Shown one piece after another: positions 44,369-55,034 of a stretch of DNA of 64,000 nucleotides. Under the pieces are notes generated by a model that saw only the letters and a program-made list of their open reading frames with translations, searched no databases and was not told the DNA's origin. This DNA comes from Falciphora oryzae (Eukaryota > Ascomycota > Sordariomycetes > Magnaporthales > Magnaporthaceae). A program made the translations under genes and the position numbers. Position 1 is the stretch's first letter. Every line of letters starts with the position of its first letter. The DNA lies in NCBI GenBank assembly GCA_000733355.1, contig JNVV01000004.1, forward strand, positions 981,046 through 1,045,045, given 5' to 3'.

Positions 44369-46180
44369 TTACTTGGCATAATGGATGCTCTTGACGTGGC
44401 AATACGCGTAAAGCCCCAGCTTGCCCATCTCTCCGCCGAATCCGCTGTCCTTCCACCCGCCCATCCAGGCTGCCGGATTGGGCCTCTCTGGCATCTGAAG
44501 CAGGGAGGTAGCGTTAGCGACGTTCGCGAAATGTGCATGTGGTATTTCTCAGGGCCGACTCACATTGATCCAGACCGAACCAGACTCCAGACGCTTGGCA
44601 ATGCGCTCGGCTCGCTCTAGGTCCTTGGAGTAAACCGTGGCGCCAAGACCCGAGTTTATCAGGTTGGCTCGCTTGATCACCTCGTCCTCGGAGGACCATT
44701 TCATGATGGGCACGACGGGCCCTGTTGGGAAAGCAGAAGTTCAGTCAGCAAGCCAAGCCCCGCAAGCGCGGCACAAGAATGCACAGGTAGCACCCTAGAA
44801 GGAAACCTCGTACCGAACTGCTCCTCCTGGACGAGACGCGAATCCTCGGGCGGCTGGGCAACCACGGTGGGCTGGATCCAGTAGCCCGGGCCGTCGTGCG
44901 GTGCGCCTCCCGTCAGGACCTCCCCGCCCGCCTTCTTCACATCCTGGAGGAGGCCCTTGACCTTGTCGAACTGCATCTTGTTGGACACGGGGCCGAAGAT
45001 GGTGGGCACCGAGACGCCGTCGGCCGCGAGCGCGGGCGCGTAGGTGCGCTTCGTCTCGGCTACGAAGGCCTCCACGAACGCGTCGTAGACGTCCTCGTGG
45101 ACGTAGACCCGCTTCGTGGCGACGCAGACCTGGCCGGCGTTGAAGTACGAGCCCGCCGCGACCTGGGCGGCGGTGGCGGCGACGTCGGCGAGGTCCGGGG
45201 TAACGATGGCGGCGTCGTTGCCGCCGAGCTCGAGCGTGACCTTTTTCAGGGTGCGCGCGCACGCGGCGGCGACGAGCTTCCCCGTCGGGATGGAGCCCGT
45301 GAAGCTGATCTTGTCGACGCCGCCGTGCTCCGTCATGAGCCGGCCCAGATCGCCGTCGCCGCTGAGCGCTTGCACGACCCCGGGCGGGAGCAGAGGCTGC
45401 ACCAGCTCGGCGAACTTGAGGGCGCTGTAGGGCGTGAAGGGGGATGCCTTGATGATGATGCAGTTGCCCATCACCAGGGACGCCACGACCTTGATGCTGC
45501 TCAGGATCAACTGTCAAGACTTGGGGTGTCAGCATACATACATGAGAATTGGCAGCACAAAAGATGGAAGAGGAAACCAGGGAGGGAGGGAGAAAGGGGC
45601 AACGGACGGGGAAGTTCCACGGGCAAATAGCGCCGACGACACCAAGAGGTGGGTAGGTCGCTATGATCTTGACGGTCTCGTCTTCATATTGCACCTCGTC
45701 CTCTAGGGCGGTTTGGGAGTAGTAGAGGCATTGATCGGCTGTGTTCTTGATCTCGATCGAGGCCATGAGTTGCTGAGAGCAGCATGCGAGGTCAGATAAT
45801 CGTCACCTCAACACACCTGGCATCCACATCACATAGGCGTATGGTCATGTGCCATGCCACCCCTGAGAGGGTTAGCGGCTATTTACCGATTTCCCCGTCT
45901 CCTGCATCACAATCTCGATGAGCTCGGGCGCATTCTCGTTCAAGACGTCGGCCATCCTGGCGAGGGCCTTCTTCCTCTCCGCGACCGGGGTCTTGGCCCA
46001 GCCGGGGAAGGCATTGCGGGCTGCGGTGACGGCATCGTCCAGGTCCGCCGGCGAGGCAACAGGGACATCCCACAGAGGCTTCTCGGTGCGCGGGTCTACG
46101 CCCCGGTCGACCTGGGCCCCGGAGCGGCGCTCACCGTTTATGATGTTGAAGAATACGGGGCTTTGCGCGACGCTGCCCAT
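44369..46180 (-). CDS. NAD(P)-dependent aldehyde dehydrogenase
   Basis: Exons 46180-45887, 45772-45608, 45510-44814, 44721-44564 and 44494-44369 encode 479 aa, normal for the superfamily. Visible motifs: CPWNFPLILS at the second junction, the cofactor loop SFTGSIPTGK, the general-base Glu in TLELGGND, the nucleophile Cys in FNAGQVCVA, EEQFGPVVPI, and a GFGGEMGKLGLYAY C-terminus. It oxidises an aldehyde to the acid; substrate not readable, but the sequence resembles medium-chain or salicylaldehyde/vanillin-type fungal ALDHs. No targeting signal is evident, so cytosolic. The second intron has an unusual GTCCGT donor, chosen because it alone restores the conserved NFP-LILS junction in phase. Its stop is 180 bp from that of the aminotransferase. 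Confidence 0.92.
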
Positions 46181-47448
46181 GTTGGAAGCTGTTGTCGAAC
46201 GTTTTGAGGAGTTATTGCTGGGATGGCTGGCCACTTGGTGCTGGATGCTGACGGTGAACGGGACTTGTCCGATAGCTGATAGTGATGTTGTATACTTGCG
46301 TTTGTATTTTGGGTTCAAATAGTTCCCATTGGGAAGACGCGCAGTGTCTACAGATGAGGGGCAGCCAACGGCTCAAAACGACGATACTTGGGCATCCCGG
46401 CCCATCCAAGTGCTCCACAGCCAAGGCCAAGAGGGGTCGCAGAGGCAAAACCCCCGCATTATACAACAGGGTGTTCGACGGCAATGATGCCAGTATGGTT
46501 CCAATCCAGGGCAGCGCAAACAGGCCTCGACAGGGGCGCGCTTGCCGGATCATTTCTCCGACTCAGAAGAGCGGCTCGGCTGCGCTTGGACGAGACGTTC
46601 CATCGGCTCCTTGCTGCCGCTTGGCTAGCCGGTGCGGAGAAGAGGAGAAGACAACCTTTTAGTGCCTGGCGCCACGGAGGCTACCCAAGCCCGGGAGATG
46701 GACGAGGGCGAAGCCTTCCATTACAGGTTCAGTAGTTTCCCACAACTCGGGACGGGAGACCTGGCGCATCTGCAGGTGGTCCTAATGGGTCCCGCGAGAA
46801 CAGCCAGATACGGTTAGGCGGGCGCACGTGGCCTGGGACACGGCCTGAGACGGGGTGTCCCTTGCGCCGGAAGTCACTGAAAACGTGCTTGACTATGTGC
46901 CGATGGTGGGTGCCGTGCGGCTTGCGAACAAGCAAGGCATCAAGCGATGAAACGCATTATGAACACTGAAATGACAGGCACGTGACTCCATGAAACTAGC
47001 AATGTTGCACGTGATATGGTGTTGCCAGAAGCACGGAGAACATCCTGAAAGGTCCGCCGGAAGTGCCGTTCGGTGTTCCCTCCTTCGTAAACAACTTGAT
47101 ACCTAGGTAGGTATCTCAGCCTTGACAGTGCTGAACTTTTCTGCTTCCTAATGATCTCTGGACGCCAGAATTCGCATACGTGCAATTTGTAGCAGACCAA
47201 ATGTGCAGCTTTTCCCGCCGAATAGAACGCCGTGGCCAAACCTCCATGTTCCTAGGTTGCACCTATGCAGGTGAAGTGGCGCTTACGCTCTGCAGGCTTG
47301 TGTTCGCAAGTCCATAGAAGTTCATCATACCCAAACACACCCAGACAGCCCAGACAGCCCTTCCTCGGGGCTCCACCCAACAGCTGAGCTCTTTGACACC
47401 TTCCCACACCACACATGGGCGAGCTTGCTGCGCACGCTTTCCGCCATC
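46181..47448. other. Divergent intergenic region, 1.27 kb
   Basis: Between ALDH (minus) and the zinc-finger gene (plus). No coding signal or obvious repeat. Confidence 0.5.
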
Positions 47449-49324
47449 ATGGTCTGGTGCGACTTCCTGAACTTTGACGAGGATGAGTACGCAAATCGCA
47501 TCTCCGGATTTACCAATGAACAGCTCTCGGCGCTTTCAGCCCACGGCAGACGCCAGGTTTACCTCATACGTCGGGAGCAGAAACTGCTCGAGGCCGAACT
47601 CACGAAGCGAGGGGTAGTACCCTTGCGCGAACACCGGGACCGCGGCTCGAATGTCCCCGTGACCTCGAGCCCGGTGAAGGCCAAGACTGGCTCTGGCGTA
47701 CAAAGCACATTGTTGGCGACAAGCAGCACAATCATCGCCAGAGTGAGCGCCCTGGCCAATGCCCCCAAGCTGCAGACGAGGGTCGGGAACCTTGGCCTTG
47801 CGTTCTACGGCGTCGATGACATATCAAGCGACGAGCTCAACCGGACTCTCCATTTTGGCCAGAACGTCGAACACGCTGCAGTCCCCGACCCCTATGAGGC
47901 GTATCGCACGTTGTCAGAGGTCATCAAGTCCAACAGGATGACGGACCTCAAACACCTCGCCGAGGCCTGGAAGACCGCCACAGCAGCAAGTAGGATGACT
48001 TGGCGGGCCTCTGATGCTCTCCTAGGCTGCCTGAAGGCAATCAATGCAGGAAAATGCGTCGGCGTGATGGGAGTGTCAATAGGGTGCGACCACTGCGCAG
48101 AGAAAATCGAGAAAGGCGACTACTGGCGTAGGCAACCCCTCCCCTTGAACTGAATTGTGTAGCAGAGCAGGACTGATATAGTCGCATTTTAGACTGCTGC
48201 GAGTGCAGCGGCTACCACGTCTGCACCAATTGCTACAGTGTCGGGCGGCGCTGCCTGGAAGCGACCCATGCGATGAGAAACCTTCAGGTGGCCAAGACAG
48301 CCCAGATGTTCCCCGACGAGTCGACATACTCGGCCTATAGCAACTGGACAGTCACCGAGGCGACGCCGGTAATGTCACGGGAGTCATTAGACGGAGGCTA
48401 TTGGCTGTTTGGTTGCAATGCATGCAAAACCTTGGTTTTTCAGGGGTTGAACTACCGTAAGTCACCTACTGTAGTAAGTCACCGGGCATTGCTGAGACCT
48501 ATTTTACTGCTACCTTCCTGACATTATCACCCACCCTAGATTGCCCAGATTGCCTACCTGGCTTTGATCTGTGCGAGCGTTGCTTCACCAGTGGAGTGAA
48601 GTGCAAAGGCGCCGGGCACAAGCTGGTGGTCGCTCCGGCTGCTCTGGACTGCTCCAGGAACCCACGGGTGGTGGGTGACTGTTACTGGCGAACAAAGGGA
48701 GCAAAGAAGCTGCGGGACCTGTCATCAGGGTGGATAAGGGCGATAGCCTGCGATGCATGCGATGGTAAGATAGCCCAAGGTTATTTTTACCGTGAGTCGA
48801 CCGCCCTGCTCCGTCTCTTCTTGTCGCACACCAATATCCGCCATAACTTTCGTCATCTTAACACTGGACGGAGAGCTAGACTGCTGCAACTGCGACGACG
48901 ACCTCGATCTTTGCCACTCATGCTACACCAGCGGATCTCGCTGCAAGAAGCCGACATCCCACACACTGCAGCTCTGCCTAGCAGACGCCATGGACCACGA
49001 CTGCCTTTCCAAAGATTGGCCACTGTCGTGCCAGAGGCGTAGCAAAGGATGGCTGCCACGTGATATGAAGGAACGGAACCACTGCAGCCTTTGCGGGAAT
49101 CTCCTCGTCGACGATGTTTGTTTCTGGCGTGAGCTTGTCCCCCCTCCTGATTCTCGCATTGGCTGCCGTCTTGACGCTAAATCATGATATTGCGCTTTCT
49201 AGACTGTTGTCTTTGCTACGTCAATGGCAAGTACGACAATTTTGACGTTTGCCGATCGTGTTACAGAGAAGGAGCAGGCTGTGATAACCGCCTCCATCTC
49301 TTGACCTGCCACTCCCTGGACTGA
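47449..49324 (+). CDS. Multi-finger ZZ-like zinc-binding protein with tandemly duplicated exons
   Basis: Five exons (47449-48127, 48193-48456, 48540-48791, 48880-49128, 49203-49324) encode 521 aa. The N-terminal ~200 residues are helical and unlike anything I recognise. Then four ZZ-like zinc units follow: a CxxC pair (CDHC, CNAC, CDAC, CSLC), 6-11 residues to an aromatic residue at the exon end (YW, NY, FY, FW), then HCxxC or HCCxC and a second CxxC (such as HVCTNCY, LCERCF, LCHSCY, VCRSCY). Every intron falls at the same place in the unit, phase 1, splitting the His codon before Cys. ZZ fingers bind partner proteins or modified N-termini; here a protein-interaction role, perhaps linked to heterokaryon-type or stress signalling, is only a guess. 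The model is well supported because all phases and cysteines fit. Confidence 0.82.
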
Positions 49325-50108
49325 TGCTGTGGGTGAAGATGCTTCCCGTCATTGTCCTCGAGGCGGCTCTTTTTTTTTTCTTAGTTAAATCACATCTATA
49401 AGCATACATCCTTCCTTTCAGCGTTCTAGGTTTCGAACGAGAAATTAGGCCTGGTTGATCATTCCTTCTTGTTTAGCCCTTGAAAACCATTCTGATGCAT
49501 TTGGTATTTCGGGGTTTCACTGTCTTTGGGATGTCGCCAATTTTTATCTTCCTCGTTCTGCCTGCTTTTTTTCTTGTAGGCGTTGAGAAAATTGATCATC
49601 AAGATACTAAAGTAATGCTACGTCCTTCAAACCGATGAAAAAAGGCCCAAGGCGCAGAAATGCCACCCTCAAAAGGGGACGTGATGAATTGGCGGAGAAG
49701 GATTACGCCAGCGAACGGTTGAGCGATCCCGGCCCAATTCCGTTTCTCGCCTTGAGCCGTCGTTACCCATTTGCTTGTGCCGAGATTAGCCCCACTATGT
49801 CGTAACGCGGCTGGTTTGATGCGTGGAATGGGCTCCCTTGACAGAGGTATGCAGACCGACGAATGCCGGTTCGGCTGCTGGAGGAATATCTAGGTGATGG
49901 GCTTGGCCGGATTTCTTTCTATCTCGAGCTTCTTCTTACCTACCTAGACATTGTCTGACATACCGTCCTCAACACTTACTGATTCCAACGTCAGCGCCAA
50001 GCGCCATTTCCACACCGTATCTGGACAGAATCACCACCGCGTCCATTTCCACGAGCCAACGCTTCGGAACACACTCCCGGCAAGGAACCAGCGGAACAAT
50101 CCGTCAAA
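49325..50108. other. Intergenic, 784 bp
   Basis: Short T-run at 49371-49380 and AT-rich 3' flank, then the promoter and leader of the TPR gene. No gene seen. Confidence 0.6.
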
Positions 50109-50900
50109 ATGGCATCCGCAACGCTAAGCATGCGCGACATGAACGTTTTGGAGAAGATCAAGGACCCTGAGTTTGACCCCTCCGCGATCATGAGGATAGA
50201 AGAGTCTCTACCGGCCGATCCTCACGTCAAGGACGAGGCGGTGTACAAATCGTTGGCAGCGAGGGAACGGGAGATCGTCCTCAGCATGCAGGAGGCGGAG
50301 ACCCAGCTCGAGAAGAACAGCTCCGAGCCAACAGCTATCGAGGCTTACAAGGAGTCCATAGCTCGCCTGGGTCAGCTCATCGAAGAGTATCCGGACTATG
50401 CGAGCGCCAGGAACAATAGGGCGCAGGCCCTAAGGCGCTTGTACGGCGACTCTATGCTGGTCTCACAGCCACCCGAGACGTCACCTCGGCCCCTCGTCGG
50501 AGATGCTGTTGACGACGAGCGGGTTCGCGAGTCCAAGGTAGCCCTAGAGGACCTTGACAAAGCCGTCCTGCTGCTCTCCCCACGGAGCCCCTGGACCCCG
50601 ATCTCGGCCACGGCCGCAAGAACGCTGTCGCTTGCCCACACGCAGCGGGCGGCCATATACCACGCTACATCCAAGCTCTTGGCCAAAGGCCACGCACAAA
50701 CAGCCCACGGACGGAAGGAGTCTGGTTGGAAAACGCTCGAGTTTGAGGGTGCAGCCTCACGCGACTTTGCCGTCGGGGGGCGGTATGGGAACGAAATCGC
50801 CAAGGGGCTTGCAGTGAGCACCAACCCTACCGCCAAGCTCTGCGGGCAGATGGTGCAGGAGATGATGAGGAAGGAGTATGGCGAGGACTATGCGCAGTGA
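50109..50900 (+). CDS. TPR protein, TTC36-like
   Basis: A single exon of 263 aa beginning MASATLSMRDMNVLEKIKDPEFDP. The arrangement (short acidic lead, helical TPR-type repeats around EAYKESIARLGQLIEEYPDYASARNNRAQALRRLYG and ALEDLDKAVLLL...AHTQRAAIYHATSKLL, and a conserved basic C-terminal helix CGQMVQEMMRKEYG) matches the small TTC36 family. The reported role of animal TTC36 is as a chaperone-associated or tyrosine-metabolism factor; the fungal function is unknown. Cytosolic, no membrane or signal segment. It converges on the Nce101-type gene with 191 bp between stops. Confidence 0.8.
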   Translation: MASATLSMRDMNVLEKIKDPEFDPSAIMRIEESLPADPHVKDEAVYKSLAAREREIVLSMQEAETQLEKNSSEPTAIEAYKESIARLGQLIEEYPDYASARNNRAQALRRLYGDSMLVSQPPETSPRPLVGDAVDDERVRESKVALEDLDKAVLLLSPRSPWTPISATAARTLSLAHTQRAAIYHATSKLLAKGHAQTAHGRKESGWKTLEFEGAASRDFAVGGRYGNEIAKGLAVSTNPTAKLCGQMVQEMMRKEYGEDYAQ

Positions 50901-51091
50901 TGCGCGCGGCTACGGACTTGCGGCAGACAACGTGAGGATTCGTCGTCCGAAGGTACGGAGCTTGGGTGGGTGATGGTTTGGATATGTGGAGGAGTCGGAT
51001 GGAGGGGACGGGAGCAATGGGCGCATGTGCTTTGTCGCGAGACGGCATAATCGCAAGGCCGCGAGGTCTAGTGCGCATAAGCGGGTTCTTC

Positions 51092-51347
51092 TCACTTGGC
51101 GCTCCCGAACACATTTCCAACACGTCTATTAAGAAAAGAAGAGTTAGGACAAGTGCGGCAAGCTCTTAATTTTACGGAACCCCAAACGACAAAAAACCCA
51201 CCTTCGCAAAGCCTCCATCGTGTCTGCAGAAGTCTTGCCCTTCTCCTTCTCCTCGCGGCTGATTCGCGTAGCTGCGGCGGAGACCCCGATGAAGACGGCA
51301 AAAATGGGGTCTGCCACCCTCGAGATGATGTAGGTCGGAAGATGCAT
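51092..51347 (-). CDS. NCE101: Nce101-type small membrane protein, 59 aa
   Basis: Exons 51347-51202 and 51125-51092 encode 59 aa, split by a 76-bp intron with a TTAATAG acceptor. The peptide MHLPTYIISRVADPIFAVF... has one hydrophobic segment (about 4-24) followed by a charged REEKEKGKT stretch and a basic tail ending GNVFGSAK. It resembles Nce101, first described in yeast as a factor for non-classical protein export. One membrane span is expected. The family name is inferred from the D-P-x-F-A-V-x-x-G core; the protein is short, so the match is moderate. It shares its promoter with eL27. Confidence 0.72.
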
Positions 51348-51726
51348 CGCGCGAATAGCAAGCAGCTCTGTTATGATAGGGCGGCACTGGGTTGGTGGGA
51401 TGGGCTGCTCGAAGATGGAGAGCAAGGATTTGCTTCTGAAGATGCACAGACACACAGAGACGGACACACAGGTGGCTCGAGCTTAGGTGGGTTGCTGAAT
51501 TGACGTGGGGCCGACTCCGGTGTAATCACGTGCACTTCCAAGTGGAGTGGCACCACCATAGTGCACGAGCCACACCCACCGCGGCCGCCCCTCGCTAGCC
51601 CCGACGCACAATTTGGAAATTTCGACTGACCTTTGACCAGCAAAAGAGAAAAGAGGACGACAGCCACCTCTCCCGCCCAGCAACAACCAGCAACCACCCT
51701 CTCATCCGCCGTAACGAGAGCCCAAG
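51348..51726. promoter_or_regulatory. Shared divergent promoter, Nce101-type / eL27
   Basis: 379 bp separate the two ATGs. It must drive both a ribosomal-protein gene and the small membrane protein, so coordinate expression is plausible. No single known ribosomal-protein element could be assigned by eye. Confidence 0.5.
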
Positions 51727-52609
51727 ATGAAGTTCCTTAAGATCGGCCGTGTTGCCATCATCACCCGCGGCAGATATGCCGGCAAGAAGGTAAGAAAGGA
51801 TGCGTGCAATATTTTTTGTCCTGCCGCCCTTCGGCGCGGTGAAAATTCGCCTTGGTTTCCCGGACGTCGACGGCCACGATCCCCTCCCCGAAGCCCACGA
51901 TCACTGCGAAGCGGACCCGACGAGCGACTGCACCACTGGAGACGCAATGCCTCGCCATGACCTCGACTCTGTAGCCATGAGAATCAACAATCCGGAGAAG
52001 GGGAACCAGTGGCCGCCGCGACGCGACAGTGGAGGCGCTGGGAGGAGGGATCGACGGGGCTACATGGGGAAAATGTCGAGGACAGGACAAGGGCATGGTG
52101 GCTAACATTCGGCGCTTCTCCCTCACCCTCCAGGTTGTCATCATCCAGCCCGTCGACTCGGGCAACAAGCTGCACCCCTACGGCCACGCCATCGTTGCTG
52201 GCATCGAGCGCTACCCGTCCAAGATCACCCGCCGCATGTCCAAGACCCGGCAAGAGAAGCGCAGCAAGATAAAGCCCTTCGTCAAGGTTGTCAACTACAA
52301 CCACCTGATGCCCACCCGCTACACCCTCGAGCTCGAGGGCCTCAAGGGCGCCGTCACCAACGACACCTTCAAGGAGGTCAGCCAACGGGAGGACGCGAAG
52401 AAGAACGTGAAGAAGGTGCTCGAGGAGCGTTACACGAGCGGAAAGAACCGCTGGTTCTTCACTCCTCTCAGTACGTGCCACTCTGTTTTGCCCTGGTCCC
52501 TCGCCCACTCTCCCTCCCCGCCGAGCAGAGGGAAATCACAATTCACTCTCCGGCATGCCACCTCTCATCAGCAAAGTGATGCTAACCCGACGTGCCTACA
52601 GGGTTCTAA
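51727..52609 (+). CDS. RPL27: 60S ribosomal protein eL27
   Basis: Exons 51727-51789, 52134-52470 and 52602-52609 encode 135 aa, matching eL27 (136 in yeast). Exon 1 gives [21 protein letters not shown]; exon 2 continues [12 protein letters not shown], the [11 protein letters not shown] basic block, [20 protein letters not shown] and KNRWFFTPL; exon 3 supplies only RF and the stop. A constituent of the large ribosomal subunit. The first intron is 344 bp, long for this genome but common in ribosomal-protein genes; I see no clear snoRNA boxes in it. Strong match in every residue block. Confidence 0.97.
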
Positions 52610-53546
52610 ATCATTTCTTCTTCAATCGGTTGGGCGGGGCGAATGGTTTGGGGCTGTATACAGCATTCTCGGCATTAAAAACTTGAGGCTCATGAGCTAA
52701 ATCCACCGCGGTTCTTTCTGGTCAATGTGGCGTTCGATTATTCGGCCTTTTTTTCGGGTGCAGACAAGGCGATGGAGCACCGAACGAACGGTGACGGCGT
52801 GTATCTACGATATCGGATCGTGGATGGCATACCCTGAATGCAAGCAGCAAAGACGTTGCTTCTGATGACACAAAACAAGAGCAAGATGCACGTGAGCGGC
52901 GCCATGAGTTGGATGGATGTCTTGTTTTGTGACTGCTGGAGTATAAGCCAGCGGGGATTGCACGAGCTACTATTGCATCTCGCGGATGCGATGACAATGT
53001 CATCGTCAGCGAGCCTGCGTCTCCGCAGGTAGCCATGTCTGCTACCCCAGGTGCGATTTTGGTACTCATGGCAAACACAAGGACGTCTCGATACAATACA
53101 GTATGTGCAAGAAATACTGAGTAAGCCCCTGTCCTGAAAATTTGGTATTTGGTCTGTTCAATGTCGCCGAGCTTCCCTTCCCAACGCCGTCTATGATGGG
53201 TAGAACCTAATGTCGGTATCCCACGCTATGCAAACTTTTTTGGCAGCTCGCTAGCCTCCTCGGACTGACTGAAAACATGCGCCAACAAAGAAAAGATTAA
53301 TCCATGCCCTTTCTACCTATAGGGAACCTCTCCCGATCCCAACTTTCAAGCCAAGACGGGCCGGCCGTTTCGTCGTTTAGTAAAACAACATCGCCCTGCA
53401 GCATCCTCACATCGTAAAAAAAAAAAAAATTTGGGCAGATAAGTAATATACATAGAAGAAAGACAGATGGCGACAATGACGCGCGCCATTCGTCGTGCGG
53501 CCTACATCAGTCGGGCCTCAACCCAGGCGCGACAAGGCCGTTCCGT
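52610..53546. other. Intergenic, 937 bp
   Basis: 3' flanks of eL27 and of the transporter. A14 run at 53416-53429. No gene seen. Confidence 0.6.
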
Positions 53547-55034
53547 TCAGCTAGAGCCCACGACCTTGTTGGCGGCGTTGGTGAGGGCGCGGGCGGCGCC
53601 GCTCTCGGTGGCGTAGGGGCCCATCCCCCACAGGACGACGACCAGCAGGGCAAAGACGGAGGCCATGACGACCATCTGGCGCTTGACGGGCTTCTGGGCG
53701 CCGAACTCGGCCCAGCTGCGGCCGGCCTCGGCGGCGTAGCCCTTGATGGCCTCGGTGCCGAGCTTGTAGTTGACCATCCCCGCCAGCGCGATGCTGTAGC
53801 CGAAGAACTGGAGCGCCGACACCTCGGTCTGCCAGATGACCATGGAGGCCGCGACCAGCAGGACGTCCTTGAGGACGCCGCAGATGGTGAGGACTAGGGA
53901 TGACGTCTTGCCGATCTGTGGGTAAGAGGTGGTGTGTGGTCAGGAAAATCTGTATCTGTGGCAACACCTTTTACCCGCCGGATACCTGCTTTACTTACCA
54001 ACATGACGACCGAGACGTTGAGGAGGAAGGCGCAGGAGCCGTTGAGGAAAAAGTTGAAGAGGCCGACGTTGTAGACCTCAGCCATCGATGCCCGGGGCAC
54101 CTCCCAGAGCAGGGCAACGGCAAAGTTCATGACGGCGCAGACGGGGGCGAAGTAGTAGAGCGACACGAGCGGGTCCATCTTGAACTCGGCGGAGCTGAGC
54201 AGGCGCTGGACCATGGTGAGGCGGAGGGCCTCGAAGACGACGCCCAGGAGCTGGAAGACGAAGCCGACCATGACGAACTTGATCTCGCCGACGGACGCGA
54301 TGATGACGCCGACGACGATGACGGAGACGTTGAGGAAGACTTTCAGGTTCGGCTTGGCGACGCCCAGGGCCCAGCTGGAGAGCAGCACGGCGACGGGGGT
54401 GGTGGCCTTGAGCATCTGGATGAAGGCGACGCTCAGGTACAGGTACGTCAGGTTGCCGAAGATGAGGCTCAGGCTGAAGAGCACGCCGATGGGCACGATG
54501 GCGCGCAGGTAGACGTGGCCCGTCATCTTGACCGTCTTGCGGCCGTCGAGCCACGAGGTGTGCCGCGCCAGCAGCTGGGTCATGACGGTCGCGAAGGTCA
54601 GATGATATGTGGTCAATATCACCGGGTATTCTTTGGGATGCCTGTCAGCATGCTTTGGTTGCGTTCAAGGGCAAAGGGGGTGGCATGGCCTGGCCCGGCC
54701 AGCCCGGATCGGAGGGGCGACCCGGGCCGGAACTAGAGGCCGGCGAGCATCCCGATATTCTAGCGGGAGGAGCTTACTGAATCCCTTGGTGTCGAGAATC
54801 CATTTGTTGAACAGGATCACGGAAGAACTTATGCTGATCCATGCACTGCAGCCCAAGAGGTTAGAACAACTGCTGCCAAGCTCCGTCGTCACGAGGCATC
54901 GGGGTTCCTTACATCACATAGACGGCGGCCGGCACCGCGGGTTTTTGCGGAGCAGGGGGCGTGTTGGCGACGGGGAGGACGGGGCCGGAGCGGCTCTCGT
55001 CTCCCGAGACACGCGTCTTGTCTTCGGTGCTCAT
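53547..55034 (-). CDS. Triose-phosphate/nucleotide-sugar transporter family (DMT superfamily)
   Basis: Exons 55034-54913, 54845-54778, 54630-53999 and 53915-53547 encode 396 aa. About ten hydrophobic helices are present, with the family entry SSSVILFNKWILDT followed by KYPVILTTYHLTFAT, a middle LSVAFIQMLKATTPVAVLL (the conserved Lys-Ala-Thr region of this family) and the later NVSVVML / IGKTSSLVLTICGVLKD junction. Members exchange nucleotide sugars or phosphorylated trioses across Golgi, ER or plastid membranes; here an endomembrane antiporter is likely, substrate unknown. The N-terminus is Pro-rich and cytosolic. The next gene to the right is UDP-galactopyranose mutase, so a nucleotide-sugar link is tempting but unproven. 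Introns are 67, 147 and 83 bp, all in phase. Confidence 0.9.
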
